From Gigaspora margarita (lineage: Eukaryota > Glomeromycota > Glomeromycetes > Diversisporales > Gigasporaceae), in NCBI GenBank assembly GCA_009809945.1, contig WTPW01000070.1:697670-761669 (forward strand): a DNA stretch of 64,000 bases. The letters are read 5' to 3'. The notes beneath the pieces are model-generated. The model saw only the letters and a list, made by a program, of their open reading frames with translations. It was not told the origin of the DNA and ran no database searches. Both the position numbers and the translations under genes were made by a program. This document shows positions 48,961 through 60,578 of this stretch, piece after piece. The stretch's first letter is position 1. Every line of letters starts with the position of its first letter.

Positions 48961-49516
48961 AGAAAATTCCATTTGTTGGGACTAGGTTGTACAACTGTAG
49001 AAAATAAAAAATTTTTATATATGATTTAATCTGGTATGTAAAGATTTAGGTAAATTTTAGGTTTTTTATATGTAGTATGTATAAAAGTGGGTATAAAATC
49101 TAAAAATTCTTTGGGTAAATTTTTCAAATCTTATAATTTTATTTCATTTCACATTATATAAAATTGTCTGGAGTTCTGTGTCCAGGTATTAAAAATCAGT
49201 GTAGGAATTATACTGTTTTTATTAGTAATTTCAGAAGCAGTTACTAAACTGAAAAGTAATCAGGTATTCCAATTAGTAAATTCTCTAATTAAATCCTTTT
49301 GGATTCTAAAAAATGGCAGCTATAAATGACACTACCTAATTGATTATTTTTTTTGTTAATTTTTTATACAAATTTATCGCCCAAATGGGCAGGAAGACTA
49401 AGAGTTAACTGCAACTCATCGCATATTTGTTTTTATTGTATGGGTCTTATGTGACAACCCGTGCTTTTTTCATTTACTTATTGGCACGGGATTGTTACGT
49501 CATTCACCATGCAATA
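48961..49516. other. Intergenic, no gene seen
   Basis: Slightly less AT-rich near 49380-49510, with a loose inverted pair GACAACCCGTGC / GCACGGGATTGTTAC. No gene is seen. Confidence 0.4.
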
Positions 49517-49653
49517 AGATAGTTATTATATGGGTATGTGGAATAACCTGTTATGCACACAGGTTCATATTTAAATCCTGTGCCTTTGGCATGGAATATG
49601 AACCCGTGTGTAACTGGGTTATTCACTAACCCATACAATAACTATAATGTATT
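49517..49653. repeat. Foldback element, ATAGTTATTRTATGGGT ends
   Basis: The left arm starts ATAGTTATTATATGGGTA and the right arm ends with ACCCATACAATAACTAT. GGAATAACC / GGTTATTC and CAGGTTCATATT / AATATGAACCCG pair as well. The loop is about 30 nt. Confidence 0.72.
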
Positions 49654-49699
49654 GTTTGTATTGTTTGTATTCGCAGGGGCTAATATACACAATATGTAC

Positions 49700-49945
49700 A
49701 CATATTGGCTAGGATGCGTCAGAGGTATCAATTGGTAATAGGGGCCTCAGAAATATAACATAATGTGGATATTAAATCCAAATACAGTGCCTGGTACAAT
49801 ATACCAGTGCCAAAGTGAGTGCTCTAAGTTGATTCGAACCAAGACCCCTATAGTCGTAATTGATATGATATCTAGTTTAAATAATACAGATTATAGTCTG
49901 GTATTTGGCATGTATAATATGAATAAGCAAGAATAAGAATTCCAT
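49700..49945 (-). repeat. Possible tRNA-derived fragment (B box only)
   Basis: Minus strand carries GGTTCGAATC at 49831-49840, a perfect B box, in GGGGTCTTGGTTCGAATCAA. No convincing A box or cloverleaf could be traced. It could be a decayed tRNA or SINE head. Confidence 0.3.
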
Positions 49946-49959
49946 CAGTGTTTTTATTT

Positions 49960-51585
49960 TTTCTTGTACTATATTAAAATTGCAAATATTATTTTATCAG
50001 ACTTTGACATTCTTAGTAATACTAATTATTTATATTACCAACCAAATTTATGCTAGTTATTAAAAAAAAACAATAATAATAATTTTTATGATTAAATAAC
50101 TTAAGAGTTAAAAAAATTGTAATAAGAGTTTATTAATATATTGATATTAATTGGTTATAACTATTAATTATTAAAAACAAAATTATTATANATCAAATAG
50201 AATATGCTCTAAAAAAGTTATTAAATTATTAATCTATCTTGAGAAATAAAATAAGGAANTAGGTTATAATNGACTNATGATTTCTTATTNTAAAACATAT
50301 TCAAGTTGTTGTCTATAGAAATCTAATAATTTTGACTAACAAATATAACATATAAGGAAAGATATAACCATGACTACTGGACTCTAAAACTNGGTTATTT
50401 CACATACAAGTGCCCCAATATCCATCACCATTACTGCAGGGAAGAACAGTGAATTTTTTGCTACAACAGGTGTCAATACAGCCATAACAGATACCACCAG
50501 AAGGGATGCAATGGAGGCCGCAATAGGTAAGAGTATTCTTGCAGTGAACAGTTTTTGTAGCTTGAGTTTTTCCAGAATTAAGTGTCGCTATTGAATTAGC
50601 GAGAGTAGGCATAGCAGCAATTGAAAGCAAGATCAGTGTGGTAATAAAAATGAAATAAAATCTTAATTTCATTATTGTTGTTATTTAAATGAACTTTGGT
50701 TAAAAATAGGTAGAGAGCAGAGATTTAAATGAATGAGGAAATTGTAAAGCGGTAATAATTGTGATTTAAAATGAGGAATGGGTTAAATGAAATTGGAAAT
50801 GGAATGAGGGATGAATCAAATGGAAATGAGGATTTAAATAGAAATGAGAAATAGAATGAGGAATGGGTTAAATAGATATAAATGGGGATGAAGGTACGTA
50901 CAGTAATTTATCATGACAAAGAAACACTATATTGTATCATAATTATTTATACATTTTGTAATTCTATAATAAAAAATAAGCACAATTATAGATAATCAAA
51001 TTAATTTTGTGTACTATACACATTATTATATTTCCTTTCATGAACGTGTAATGAATATTTTATGTGTACTAACAGAATTAATGATGGGGCAGGCCATTTA
51101 CCTGACATCACACAAGATAATAATATATGCTTATAACTAATAAAAATGCTAACCATAACCCTATATGATGCCAGTTAAAACTTGTCAGGGAAATGACCAT
51201 CGGGAAACAGCAAACAAGAGGTGTTCAATAAAATAGTACTGCATGGCAGGATACATACGAAAATTATAACAGATAATTTTGGTCATACGAACGGTTAAAA
51301 TAGACATGTAAAACACAATTTTTATAAAATAGCCTTTTTAATTTTTAGGATTTAGGGTAAATGTTAGTATTGTCCTTTTCTTGTGTTAGGGTAAGGTTTA
51401 GGGAATCCACTAATACAAACTCCTGGAGAGGAAATAACCAATCGGAGAGTGTAAATTTTGACTATTCCGGATCCAGCCTGATGAAGAATCTGAACATGTG
51501 TAAAAGAAGAAAAATGTAAAAGCTAATGTTTAAATCGATCTTGGTGAACTAATTAAAAAATGACGGGAATGAAATTTTATACATA
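49960..51585. repeat. Left arm (A) of a large inverted duplication
   Basis: This arm matches 56415-61040 in reverse complement. Shared landmarks run from AATTGCAAATATTATTTTAT (about 49978) through the cysteine-rich gene and its upstream region to ATCGATCTTGGTG (about 51540). The right arm is longer only because three elements inserted in it. Within the arm, 51105-51410 also has a direct copy at 53815-54115. Confidence 0.88.
50400..50672 (-). CDS. Small secreted cysteine-rich protein (effector-like candidate)
   Basis: A 90-residue protein starting at ATG 50672. Residues 1-25 form a classical signal peptide: basic KLR, then a hydrophobic run (FYFIFITTLILL) and a small-residue end (PTLA). The mature part has nine cysteines, at 44, 51, 55, 62, 65, 69, 70, 79 and 89, with a CC pair and a GICYGCIDTCC core, ending GYWGTCM just before the stop. 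Such small, cysteine-rich secreted proteins are common in fungi; some act as effectors or antimicrobials, but no family can be named. It is the only intact-looking gene here. A broken paralogue lies inverted at 57909-60578 and keeps the last 16 residues unchanged, which supports a real gene. Nothing shows expression. An odd cysteine number leaves one free or suggests dimerisation. Confidence 0.75.
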   Translation of the reverse strand: MKLRFYFIFITTLILLSIAAMPTLANSIATLNSGKTQATKTVHCKNTLTYCGLHCIPSGGICYGCIDTCCSKKFTVLPCSNGDGYWGTCM

Positions 51586-52129
51586 ATAAGCACTATTTAA
51601 CCCTATAGCCTCTAACGTTAAGGATCTAACCCTAAGTTTTTATCTCACGCACTTGCTGTAAACTGCCATATAAAAGATTACCATGATAGTAGACCCACCA
51701 TGTATCATCCTCGGGTCTACAATATAGGCTGAGATTTTTGTAAAAGTTAAAGACCCGGGTATACTATAGAATCTAAAATGATAAAAGACCCGGGTATACT
51801 ATAGGATAAATATTCGGATAGCTTAAAAATAAAATGTACTTGTACCAATAGTGCTATATTTATATTGACTAGTACTACCCCACATAAAATCCCTCTGATT
51901 ATCAAACCCATATCCGTACAATAGACCCACGGGTCTACTATCAGGTTTAAAATTGAAAAAATGACGGCGGTTTGTTTACTTCCTTTTTTGGTTTGTATTA
52001 TCTGCACAAATAAGTAAAATGAGGTTTAGGGATGATAGGGTGTACCACATCATCGTATGTACAATGTGGTACACCCTATTGAAGTTGATAATTTAGAAAT
52101 ATTTAATTTCAGAGTATAGGTCCCTAGAC
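51586..52129. repeat. Segment B of the duplication (inverted copy at 54095-54335)
   Basis: CCCTATAGCC-CTAACGTTAAG near 51600 and AAGTAAAATGAGGTTTAGGGA at 52012 are mirrored at 54230-54330 and 54215. Between them, about 51655-51975 is absent from the mirrored copy and so is an insertion here. That insert has AGACCCGGGTATACTATAG in tandem and inverted TGATAGTAGACCC / GGGTCTACTATCA ends. Confidence 0.7.
52035..52079. repeat. Perfect 16-bp stem hairpin
   Basis: ATAGGGTGTACCACAT (52035-52050) is mirrored by ATGTGGTACACCCTAT (52064-52079) across a 13-nt loop. A decayed counterpart is at about 54138-54180. It is either a small foldback element or a hairpin at a rearrangement junction. Confidence 0.8.
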
Positions 52130-53761
52130 CTTAGGAATCATTTTGTCTTATTAAAGAAATGTTGTTGTCTTAATAAAATTTTGTGATATAAATAAAAACA
52201 ATGTAAAAAAGGATAAAAATTCATGTAACATTCTGATGTAGATCAGACAAAATTTTCCTAACAGCTACTAACCAATCATTATTAATTTCATCATCAGTAA
52301 TTGTATTTTTGATACCGTAAATGGCGAGGCTGTGAGAACAAGAAACAAGAAAACAGTTGTACCACTATGCCACTCTAGCCACTCTAGAAATATATTAGTA
52401 TGCAGGTAATACATATTGACGTACGTACGTACATACATGATTTCAAAATTGTAAAATAGCGTACGTCATATTTTAATCGGTATCATTTACCGATCGATGA
52501 ATAATTAAAAAAGTAAAAAATAAAAATAAAAAAAAAGAGCGAGAAGAGGCAAATTTATTTATTTATTGGTATTACTTTTTTTTTTTTTTTTTTTTTTTTT
52601 CTTTTTTTTTTTTAGTATTGCATGCAAACTATATGCGATATTTATTTAATCATTGTAACTTACATACTCTTAACTACGCTATTAAAATCTGCTTTAATAA
52701 GCAATAACCTCATATTGAATAACGATAAATCGCTAAGCTAATACAGGAAATTTCACAAGAACTAACTTAATGGCTTTTACATGTAGTGTACCTTGGCGTG
52801 CATAACTACATAGATGGTAAAAAACACTATTCTTACAAGAACAGTTCATATTTTCGTATTTTTTATATACAACTGCAACCCTTATTTCTTGTATTTTTAT
52901 CAGTTTCTTGACCAGACACTGTTTGTGATATTTTGGAGAGATTTTATTGATCGTGTTGATTTTGTTGAGCTCCAGCATTTTCGTAAAGATGAATTTGCCC
53001 ACTGCCATTGTAATAAAACAAATACGAAAATATGAACTGTTCTTGTAAGAATAGTGTTTTTTACTTGTGCACGCCAAGGTATACTACATGTAAAAGCCAT
53101 TAAGTTATTTCTTGTGAAATTTCCTGTATTAGCTTAACGTTTTATCTTTATTCAAAATGAGGTTATCTTATTAAAGCAGATTTTAATAGCGTAGTAAAGA
53201 TTAATGTAAATGCAATGATTAAATAAACATTGCATATAGTTTGCATATTGTATTAAAAAAAAAGAAATACCAATAAATAAATAAATTTTCCTTTTCTCGC
53301 TCTCTTTTTATTATTATTATTTTTTTTTGTTTTAGTTTTTTAATTATTTATCGGTAAATGATACCGATTAAAGCATGACGTACGTTATTTTACAATTTTG
53401 AAGTCACGCATGTATGTACGTACGATGGAAATTTGAAAGTGAAGTTAAACACATACATTCTCTATGCTTTATGTAATACATGCATCCTGATATATATCTA
53501 GAGTGGCATAGTGGTACAACTGTTCTCTTGTTTCTTATTCACACAACCTCGCCATTTACGGTATCAAAAATACAATTAGTTGATGATGAAATTAATATAT
53601 ATGTTTGGTTTATATTAGCTGTTAAAAAAATTTTGTGCGATCTACATCAGAATGTTATACGAATTTTTATCTGATCAATCCATTTTTTTACATTGTTTTA
53701 TTTATATCACAAAATTTTATTAAGACAACAATTTCTTTAATAAGACAAAATGATTCCTAAG
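52130..53761. repeat. 1.6-kb near-perfect palindrome (C / C')
   Basis: The left arm (52130-52870) and right arm (53020-53761) are inverted copies around a loop of about 150 bp. Landmarks are CTTAGGAATCATTTTGTCTT / AAGACAAAATGATTCCTAAG, CCACTATGCCACTCTAG / CTAGAGTGGCATAGTGG, TACCGATCGATGA / TTATCGGTAAATG, and TAAAAAACACTATTCTTACA / TGTAAGAATAGTGTTTTTTA. Open frames here are mirror images of each other and not credible genes. The minus-strand arm copy TGGCATAGTGGTACAAC resembles a tRNA A box, but no B box follows clearly. Confidence 0.85.
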
Positions 53762-53814
53762 ATTTTGAACAATTATTATACATTTAAAAAAATTTTTCAT
53801 AAAATTGCCATTTT

Positions 53815-54335
53815 ACCCCTTTATTGCAGCATCAAGCCCATATATTTACAACTAATAAAGATGTTAACCCTAACTCTATATGATGCCAGTTAAACGGCTT
53901 GTCAGGAAATGACCATTGGGAAACAGCAAACAAGAAGTGTTCAGTAAAATAGTACTGCATGGAAGTACAGAATTAGATGTACGAAATTATCACAGATAAC
54001 AAATTTGGTTGTATGTGTGGTTAAAATAGACATGTAAAACACAATTTTATAAAATTGCCTTTTTTAATTTTTATTGTGTTAGGGTAAGGTCTAGGGACCT
54101 GTCCTCTGAAATATTTCCTAAATTATCGACTTCAATAGGGTGTACCAATATCGTACGTACGAAGATATAGTACACCCTATCAGCTGTTGAAGAGGAAATT
54201 CAGAGACAGGTCCCTAAACCTCATTTTACTTATTTGCGTGGTAATAAAACCAAAAAAAGAAATCGATTTTGTAAACAACTAAGTGCATGAGATAAAAATT
54301 TAGGGTCAGGGCCTTAACGTTAGGGGCTATAGGGT
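53815..54335. repeat. Direct partial copy of A joined to inverted B'
   Basis: Positions 53815-54115 repeat 51105-51410 in the same orientation (ATATGATGCCAGTTAAA, GGGAAACAGCAAACAAGA, AAAATAGTACTGCATGG). They join at GGTCTAGGGA to sequence that is the inverted copy of segment B. This shows the palindrome arose by rearrangement, not a single inversion. Confidence 0.75.
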
Positions 54336-55029
54336 TAGGAGCTGCTTATCATCAATCAATCAATCAATCATCAAATCAAACTAATATAAAATTATGCCCG
54401 TTCATGCAAATGTACCCTTTATCCTATTTGATTGGTTGATTTGATAGTTCGTGTTTGTGGAATTGTTTGTTAAATTGTTTGTAGAATTTGCAAATGACTC
54501 TAACTAAATTAGTTTAATCAGATAACAATGACTATGATGTATATGATGTTTTTAAAATCAAATGATTATTGTATTGTATGTATATCGATTAATATAAATT
54601 TTTTTATTTTTTATTTATTTATTTATTTTTTTTTTTTTAAAATGATGCCTGATCATGCCGATGTAGCTCAATTGAAATTTGATTGGTTGTGTTAAATTAG
54701 CTAACTTTATAAGGATTATGTTCATCGCGGTGAATTAATAATCAGCTAACTTTATAAGGATTATGCTCATCACATGATTAATGTCGTTATAATAAAGTAA
54801 TTCGGTGAATTAATAATCAATTTAAATGTGTATGCTACCATGCCTGTGAAGGAAAATTTTTTAAACCATTATTTTTTTGGAGAATTTTCTTGGCTAAATT
54901 TTTTACGATTTTTTTAAAGCTGTAATAATTGTGAGTAAATTTTCCTGATTTTGTCAATAATACCCTCAGTTGTATCTATAGTTTTTCAAACTAACAGTTT
55001 GTTATATGCACTTGATACTGGATAACATT
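54336..55029. other. Intergenic with short direct repeats
   Basis: (AATC)n near 54354-54372. A direct repeat contains TAACTTTATAAGGATTATG (54697 and 54741 regions) and GGTGAATTAATAATC. No gene is seen. Confidence 0.5.
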
Positions 55030-56230
55030 AATAACATGTGTTGGTGAGTCATGAAATGTGTATCACCAGAATAGTAAGGTTTGCTACAGGATTTTTTACA
55101 GTAACTCATGATATAAACCATAATTATTCCAATGCAAACTAATTCAATCACATATTGTGATTATTATAATAGTGAACAAGTTTTGTATGAACATTTTTTA
55201 CAGTAATTCATGATACAAATACATCACACTAATTTTAATGCAAACTCAACCTTAAATGTGTATTATGTGTTGAATAGGTTTGCAACAGTAACAAAATTAT
55301 GAAAATTCTAATACAAGCTGACTCATTTTTTCATCATTATTAAATAGCAAGTTCTGTAACAACAAAATGTTTATAGTAACTCATGATAGAAATTGTGATG
55401 ATTCTAATACAAGCCAACTCAACTACATAGAAAATACAAGACAATTCCAATGCAACTCTATCTCAACTTTAACCAATACTGTGGTCACCAAATAGCAAGA
55501 TTATAGCAGAATTTTTTCAGTACTCATAGCAGAAATCACAGTGATTCTAATACGATAATTCATGCAACCTAACTTGACCTTAATCACATATCGTAATCAC
55601 CAGCTTTACAACAGAATTTACGAAAAAATAATAACTTCAATGCAAACTAACCACATGAAAATTATGACAATTCTAATGCAAGCTAACTCAACCTCAACCA
55701 CATTGTGATCATTAGAATAGCAGGTAAGTGTTACAGAATTTTTTATGTAACTCATAGTAGAAACCATAATTCTAATATGATTTACATAACCTTAATCACA
55801 TACTGCAGTTGCTGGAATAACAAATAATTTCTAAAAAGAATGGTTTACTGTATCTCATAATGAAAATTATGGTAATATAAACTCAATTTTAATCATTGTG
55901 TATGGATTAACACTCTTTTAGAATTGATTACTATGTAATTTTTTATGAGCTCGTGAGTCCCACGATTACAATATGGGCAATCAACTAACTTTGTTATATT
56001 TTCAGAACTTGTGAGTACTTCTTTTAACATTTTTATTTTATTTATATTAGATGGATTCTGAAAATATAACAAATTGTGATTACAAATATAGTACTCATGC
56101 ATTTCGCAAAAAAATCTCAATCTGATTAAATCTAACTTAGTAGAAAAGAGCAATAATAAGTTCTGTAACAAATAATTTATTGCAAACCAGCTCAGCCTTA
56201 ACAATATACTATGTAACACTTAAATAATGA
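55030..56230. repeat. Decayed ~120-140-bp tandem repeat array
   Basis: Units share AATTCTAATRCAARCTAACT, CAACCTTAATCACAT, AATAGYRRGTTTG(C/T)AACAG and CAGTAACTCATGATA. About eight degenerate copies occur. The same family is at 40930-41310. The minus-strand open frame at 55893-56219 is spurious. Confidence 0.65.
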
Positions 56231-56861
56231 GTAAGTGATTTCTATTTACTTATTTGTAATTCAATAGTTATGTTATTAATATATCTTAATTAAGTGACAA
56301 GATATTTATTAATTAAAATATTGAATAGCTATTTATTACTCGAAAAAAATCTTAAAATTTGATGATGTTATTTAACAGGGGCACTGGTGGCACCCGTTCA
56401 ACTCTTGTTATATGTAAAATTTCATTTCTGTCATTTTTTTATTAGCACACCAAGATCGATTTAAACATTAGTTTTTGCATATTTTTGCTTTTTTCTTCTT
56501 TTATATATGTTTGGATTCTTCATCAGGCTGGTCAAAATTTATACTCCCTGATTGGCATTTTCTCAACAGGAGTTTGTATTAGTGGCTGTCCTAAATCTTA
56601 CTCTAACACAAGAAATGGGCAATATAAACGTTTGCAATATATCCTAAAAATTAAAAAAGGTTATAAAAATTATGTTTTACTTAACTAAACGTATGGCAAA
56701 AATTTATTATCTGTTATAATTTTTGTATGTATTCTGCTATGCAGTACTATTTTATTGAACACTTCTTGTTTGCTATTTCCTGATGGTTATTTTTCAACAA
56801 ACTATTTAACTGGCACTAATATAGGGTTATAGTTAGCATTTTTATTAATTGTAAGCATATA

Positions 56862-57332
56862 CAGTCAGATTTTCTAAATGCAAGTCGTTGGGACCAGCTC
56901 TAGAGCATGCATTTAGGGAGTTGCAATATTGTTTATTTTTCAAAGTGTGGCATGTGTGTACACTGTGCGGGTCCAATCAAATTTTAAAATAAAGCAATTT
57001 GTTTGGACTGCACATGTGCCACACATGCGTACCATGATAAATAAACACTAGGTTGCAATTAGAAATCATTATAAAATTATAATGTTACTATTATTATGTG
57101 ATAAATATGGCTTTAGTAGTGCTTTAATAACCTAGAAATAATGAATTTGATTGGATAATAATTATGTAGTTGCATTTATAGAGGGAGTTTTTATTAGTGG
57201 GCCAGACAATTAGCATGCAATTGCAGAATAAAGAATGTGCATTTATCTATAAGTCCCATTATGGGGCTAGTCTTCTAAAATGCATTTTGAAAGGTGTTGC
57301 ATTTAGGGGTAGCATTTAGAAAGGTCTAATTG
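56862..57332. mobile_element. MITE, TA target, CAGTCAGATTTTCTAAATGC ends
   Basis: The 471-bp element is flanked by TA, and the left duplication arm shows the single uninserted TA. The right end is complementary (GCATTTAGAAAGGTCTAATTG). The ends and ATTTAGGGAG motifs resemble 14440-14781 (pogo-like). Confidence 0.88.
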
Positions 57333-57451
57333 TATTATTATCTTGTGTGATATCAGGTAAATGGCCTGCTGTATTAGTAATTCTGTTAGTATATATAAAA
57401 TACTCATTACATGTATATGAAAGGAAATATAATCTGTATGTATAGTACATA

Positions 57452-57608
57452 CAAGGCACTCTCATTATAGTAAAGTCATTGGGCTAAAGAATTTTCTTTA
57501 CTATATCGAATATTCACTATATCAAGAGCTCTTTATATAGTAAAGTTTATATTTGTTCTAAAATAAATCTTCACTATATCGAGAGTTCACTATAATGAGA
57601 GTGACTTG
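57452..57608. mobile_element. 157-bp MITE, TA target, CAAGKCACTCTCATTATAGT ends
   Basis: Flanked by TA. Perfect-length inverted ends CAAGGCACTCTCATTATAGT and ACTATAATGAGAGTGACTTG. The interior reiterates TCACTATATCGA motifs. It is absent from the paralogous left arm. Confidence 0.9.
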
Positions 57609-57908
57609 TATAATTAATTTGATTATCCATAACTTGTGCTTATTTTTTATTATAAAATTACTAAATGTATAAACATTTTGCATACTATTTAGTAGTTCTT
57701 TGTCATTATAAATTACTGTACATACCTTCTTACTTATTCATATCTATTTAACACATTCCTTATTCTATTTCTCATTTTTACTTAAACCTTATTTCTATTT
57801 GATTTATCCCTCATTCCATTTCCAATTATTACCACTTTACAATTTCCTTATTTATTTAAATCTCTACTCTCTACCTATTTTTAACCAAAGTTCATTTAAA
57901 TAACAATA

Positions 57909-60578
57909 ATGAAATTTAGATTGTATTTTATTTTATTACCCACTGATCTTGCTTTCAGTTAACAATTAATTCTGGAAAAACTAAAGCTATAAAAACTGTT
58001 CACTGCATGAATACTCTTACCCAGTGTTTAAAATTGGCTTGCACAAGATGCACATGTGCAAGTACTTTTTTTTTTTGTGCATGAAAACCTAGATAAGTAA
58101 ATGCACATGTGTGCATTTAAAATTCATTTAAATAATTGCAAAGAAAAATAATGTGCAACAAGAATTAAATTTTTATGCACAAAAAATAATATACAACAAG
58201 AATTTAAATTTTTATGTACAAAAAATAATCAGGCAATCATATTTTATTTTTTTAGAAGCTTTAATATATTAATAAAATATTAGTGATTGTTTTTTTATAC
58301 AAATTAGATAAATTAATTAGTACATTTTTTATTTTATGAATATAACTAAAAAAAAAGTAAATTTTTTATAGAAATGTAAAAAAAACTTATATTAACGAAA
58401 TATCAACTGATTTACATAAAATTTTAGAGTAGATATATTTTGTTTTCATGAACAACTTGTCTTGTTGCAATTTGCTTAGTGTTATTTTGACTTTCATATC
58501 TAGCAATGATCAATAATTGAATAAAAAATTCTTAAAATTTATTATAAAAAATTTTATATACAAACATTAATTGCTGCTATATATAAAGCCAAAATAATAC
58601 TAAGTAAATCAATTTTTTATACAATATAAAAAGTTGTTCAAAAGCGAGTATTCATTACCAAACAACTCTTTCTAACGATCCCTCATACCAAGCCTTCCAA
58701 GAATGCTGACCTATAAAAACTCTATAGTTAACATGTCTATACACAACAAAACTTTACCAAGCTGCTGTTGGGTACAAAGTCCATTCACTGGATGTTCTGT
58801 GCATGAAATAGAGTTGAAACAAATATGCAGACTTTTAAGCGAGGCACCTTGGCAGGCTTTGGTGCTATTGAGCAAAGACGTAGTAGAGAAACTCTAGAGC
58901 TTTGTCAAGTTCTATGGATATGAAAATAGAAGTAGAGGCTTGGTTAGATATGTTATTCTATATAGCATAACTCCTTCAAACTCCTTTAGGTTGGTTTTTT
59001 CTCCTAAGCTCCTTTGGTCTTTTCGAAATTTCAAAAAGTGGGCATTTTGGTTTACCCTCTCCAAAAGATCAGCAGTGTTTACTCCTTCCAAATAGGATTG
59101 CGCCTTCTGAACTAGAATTGACGTCACGAGTGAGGTCCGTTGCTGTGTATATAATAAACAAAAAGGACGTGTCAGAGGTCGGGAGGGATGACGTAATGAA
59201 ATTTCTTTCTAGAACATTCTTTGAGGCATATAGATTTTTCTTTTTCTTTTCTTATAATGTACATATAGTATATTGTATAAGTTGTTTCCTTGTAAAATAC
59301 TATATAATTTTTACAGTCTTGCACAGGCTTTAATAGTGCTATCATGTATTTTTTTCTTTTTGCTTTTTTCTTCTTTCTTTTTATTTTTTCATTTTTGTCG
59401 TATTTGGTTTGTTGCTTAGGTAGTAGTTGTTATTCCCCCATTTTATTTTTCCTTTATATATTTCTCTTTACTTGTTATAGTTTTTCTTGTAGTAGGTTCT
59501 TTCTACTAGAAAGATTAGGAGAAAAAAGTTTAAAAAGAAGGCAATCATGATATGGTTAGCATGTGCCAGCTGGTGATAGGAGGAAACATATTTTCAGTAA
59601 GCTGAAAATCTGAATTGAGGCAAAATTTTTGCTAGGCAGGTCGCATCTGGATGAAATCGGGTGAGCTTTTTGTTGTAGTAGAATAAAACATACATACAAT
59701 TACAGTAGTATAATAAAGTCTACAGACACAAAAGGCAGGATTGCCAAAGTTAAAAAAAAAGTTGTTCAAAAGAATGAAATATATTTATTTTAAAATTTTT
59801 ATATAAATTGATTGAAATTTCATAAATACAATTTTTGTTTTATGTTTTTACAAAAAAATTACAAATTTTTTAGCTATATTCATAAATAAGTAAAATAAAA
59901 AACAATATTAATAAAAAGTTATCTAATTTATATAAAAGTTATATTCTGCTCTTCTGAACAACATTTATTATGCATAAAAAATGTGATTGTAAAGAAGTAA
60001 TTTTATTATTAAAATCGGCCAACAAATTCTAAAAAAATAGTGATTATAATATAATTATGACCATATAAAGGAATTTTTAATATAAATAAATAGTATTATT
60101 TTTAGTATGATTATATAGAGTTTGTGACTATATAGTAGGTGATTATATGGAAGGACAACTGTATATGTATTAATTTAGCTAATAGTTTAACCTCTTATTC
60201 TGCACCAATATAGTTGATAAGTTAGTCTCTTTTAGTTAAACAATAGCCAATAAATATAATGATAATTTGCAAATTGAAGAATTTACTATATTTACTTACT
60301 CAATAATCTTTTTAATATATATATGTGCAAGTAAAAACTTTTTTTATATGCACTCATGTGCAATCAATTAATTGTTTGTGCAACTAAAACCTGTATATTA
60401 CTTGCATTTGTGCAAGTAATTTTGAATCTGAATTTTAAACACTGCTCTTACCTATTGTGGCCTCTACTACATCCCTTCTGGTGGTATCTGTTGTGACTGT
60501 ATTAATACCTGAAGTAGCAAAAAATTTACTGTTCTTCCGTGTAGTAATGGTGATGGATATTGGGGCACTTGTATGTAA
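57909..60578 (+). pseudogene. Broken paralogue of the secreted cysteine-rich gene
   Basis: The start ATG with MKFRLYFIL matches the signal peptide of the gene at 50400-50672, but deletions remove part of the leader and shift the frame. The sequence is then split by the 2423-bp hAT-type element at 58022-60444. After it, YCGLYYIPSGGICCDCINT is followed by a TGA where a cysteine stands in the intact gene, then by the unchanged KKFTVLPCSNGDGYWGTCM end. Two cysteines are also replaced by Tyr and Asp-adjacent changes. It cannot make the protein. It shows that the gene was duplicated as part of the large inverted repeat and then died on this arm. Confidence 0.88.
58022..60444. mobile_element. 2.4-kb hAT-type element with perfect 8-bp TSD
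   Basis: Ends CAGTGTTTAAAATTGG and TTTTAAACACTG are inverted and follow the CAGTG-type hAT terminus. CTCTTACC flanks both sides (58014-58021, 60445-60452). Subterminal TTGCACA/TGTGCAAGTA motifs recur near both ends (58036-58120 and 60325-60420), as hAT transposase-binding repeats do. Positions 58690-59560 are less AT-rich and could hold captured or decayed coding sequence (for example CSVHEIELKQICRLLSE), which I cannot assign. No hAT transposase is recognisable. Confidence 0.9.

Noticed and set aside
52733..53100. Several open frames on both strands
   Set aside because: They lie in the palindrome arms and mirror each other; no domain or codon pattern supports a gene.
53502..53580. tRNA gene suggested by TGGCATAGTGGTAC
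   Set aside because: A-box resemblance only; no B box at proper spacing and no cloverleaf.
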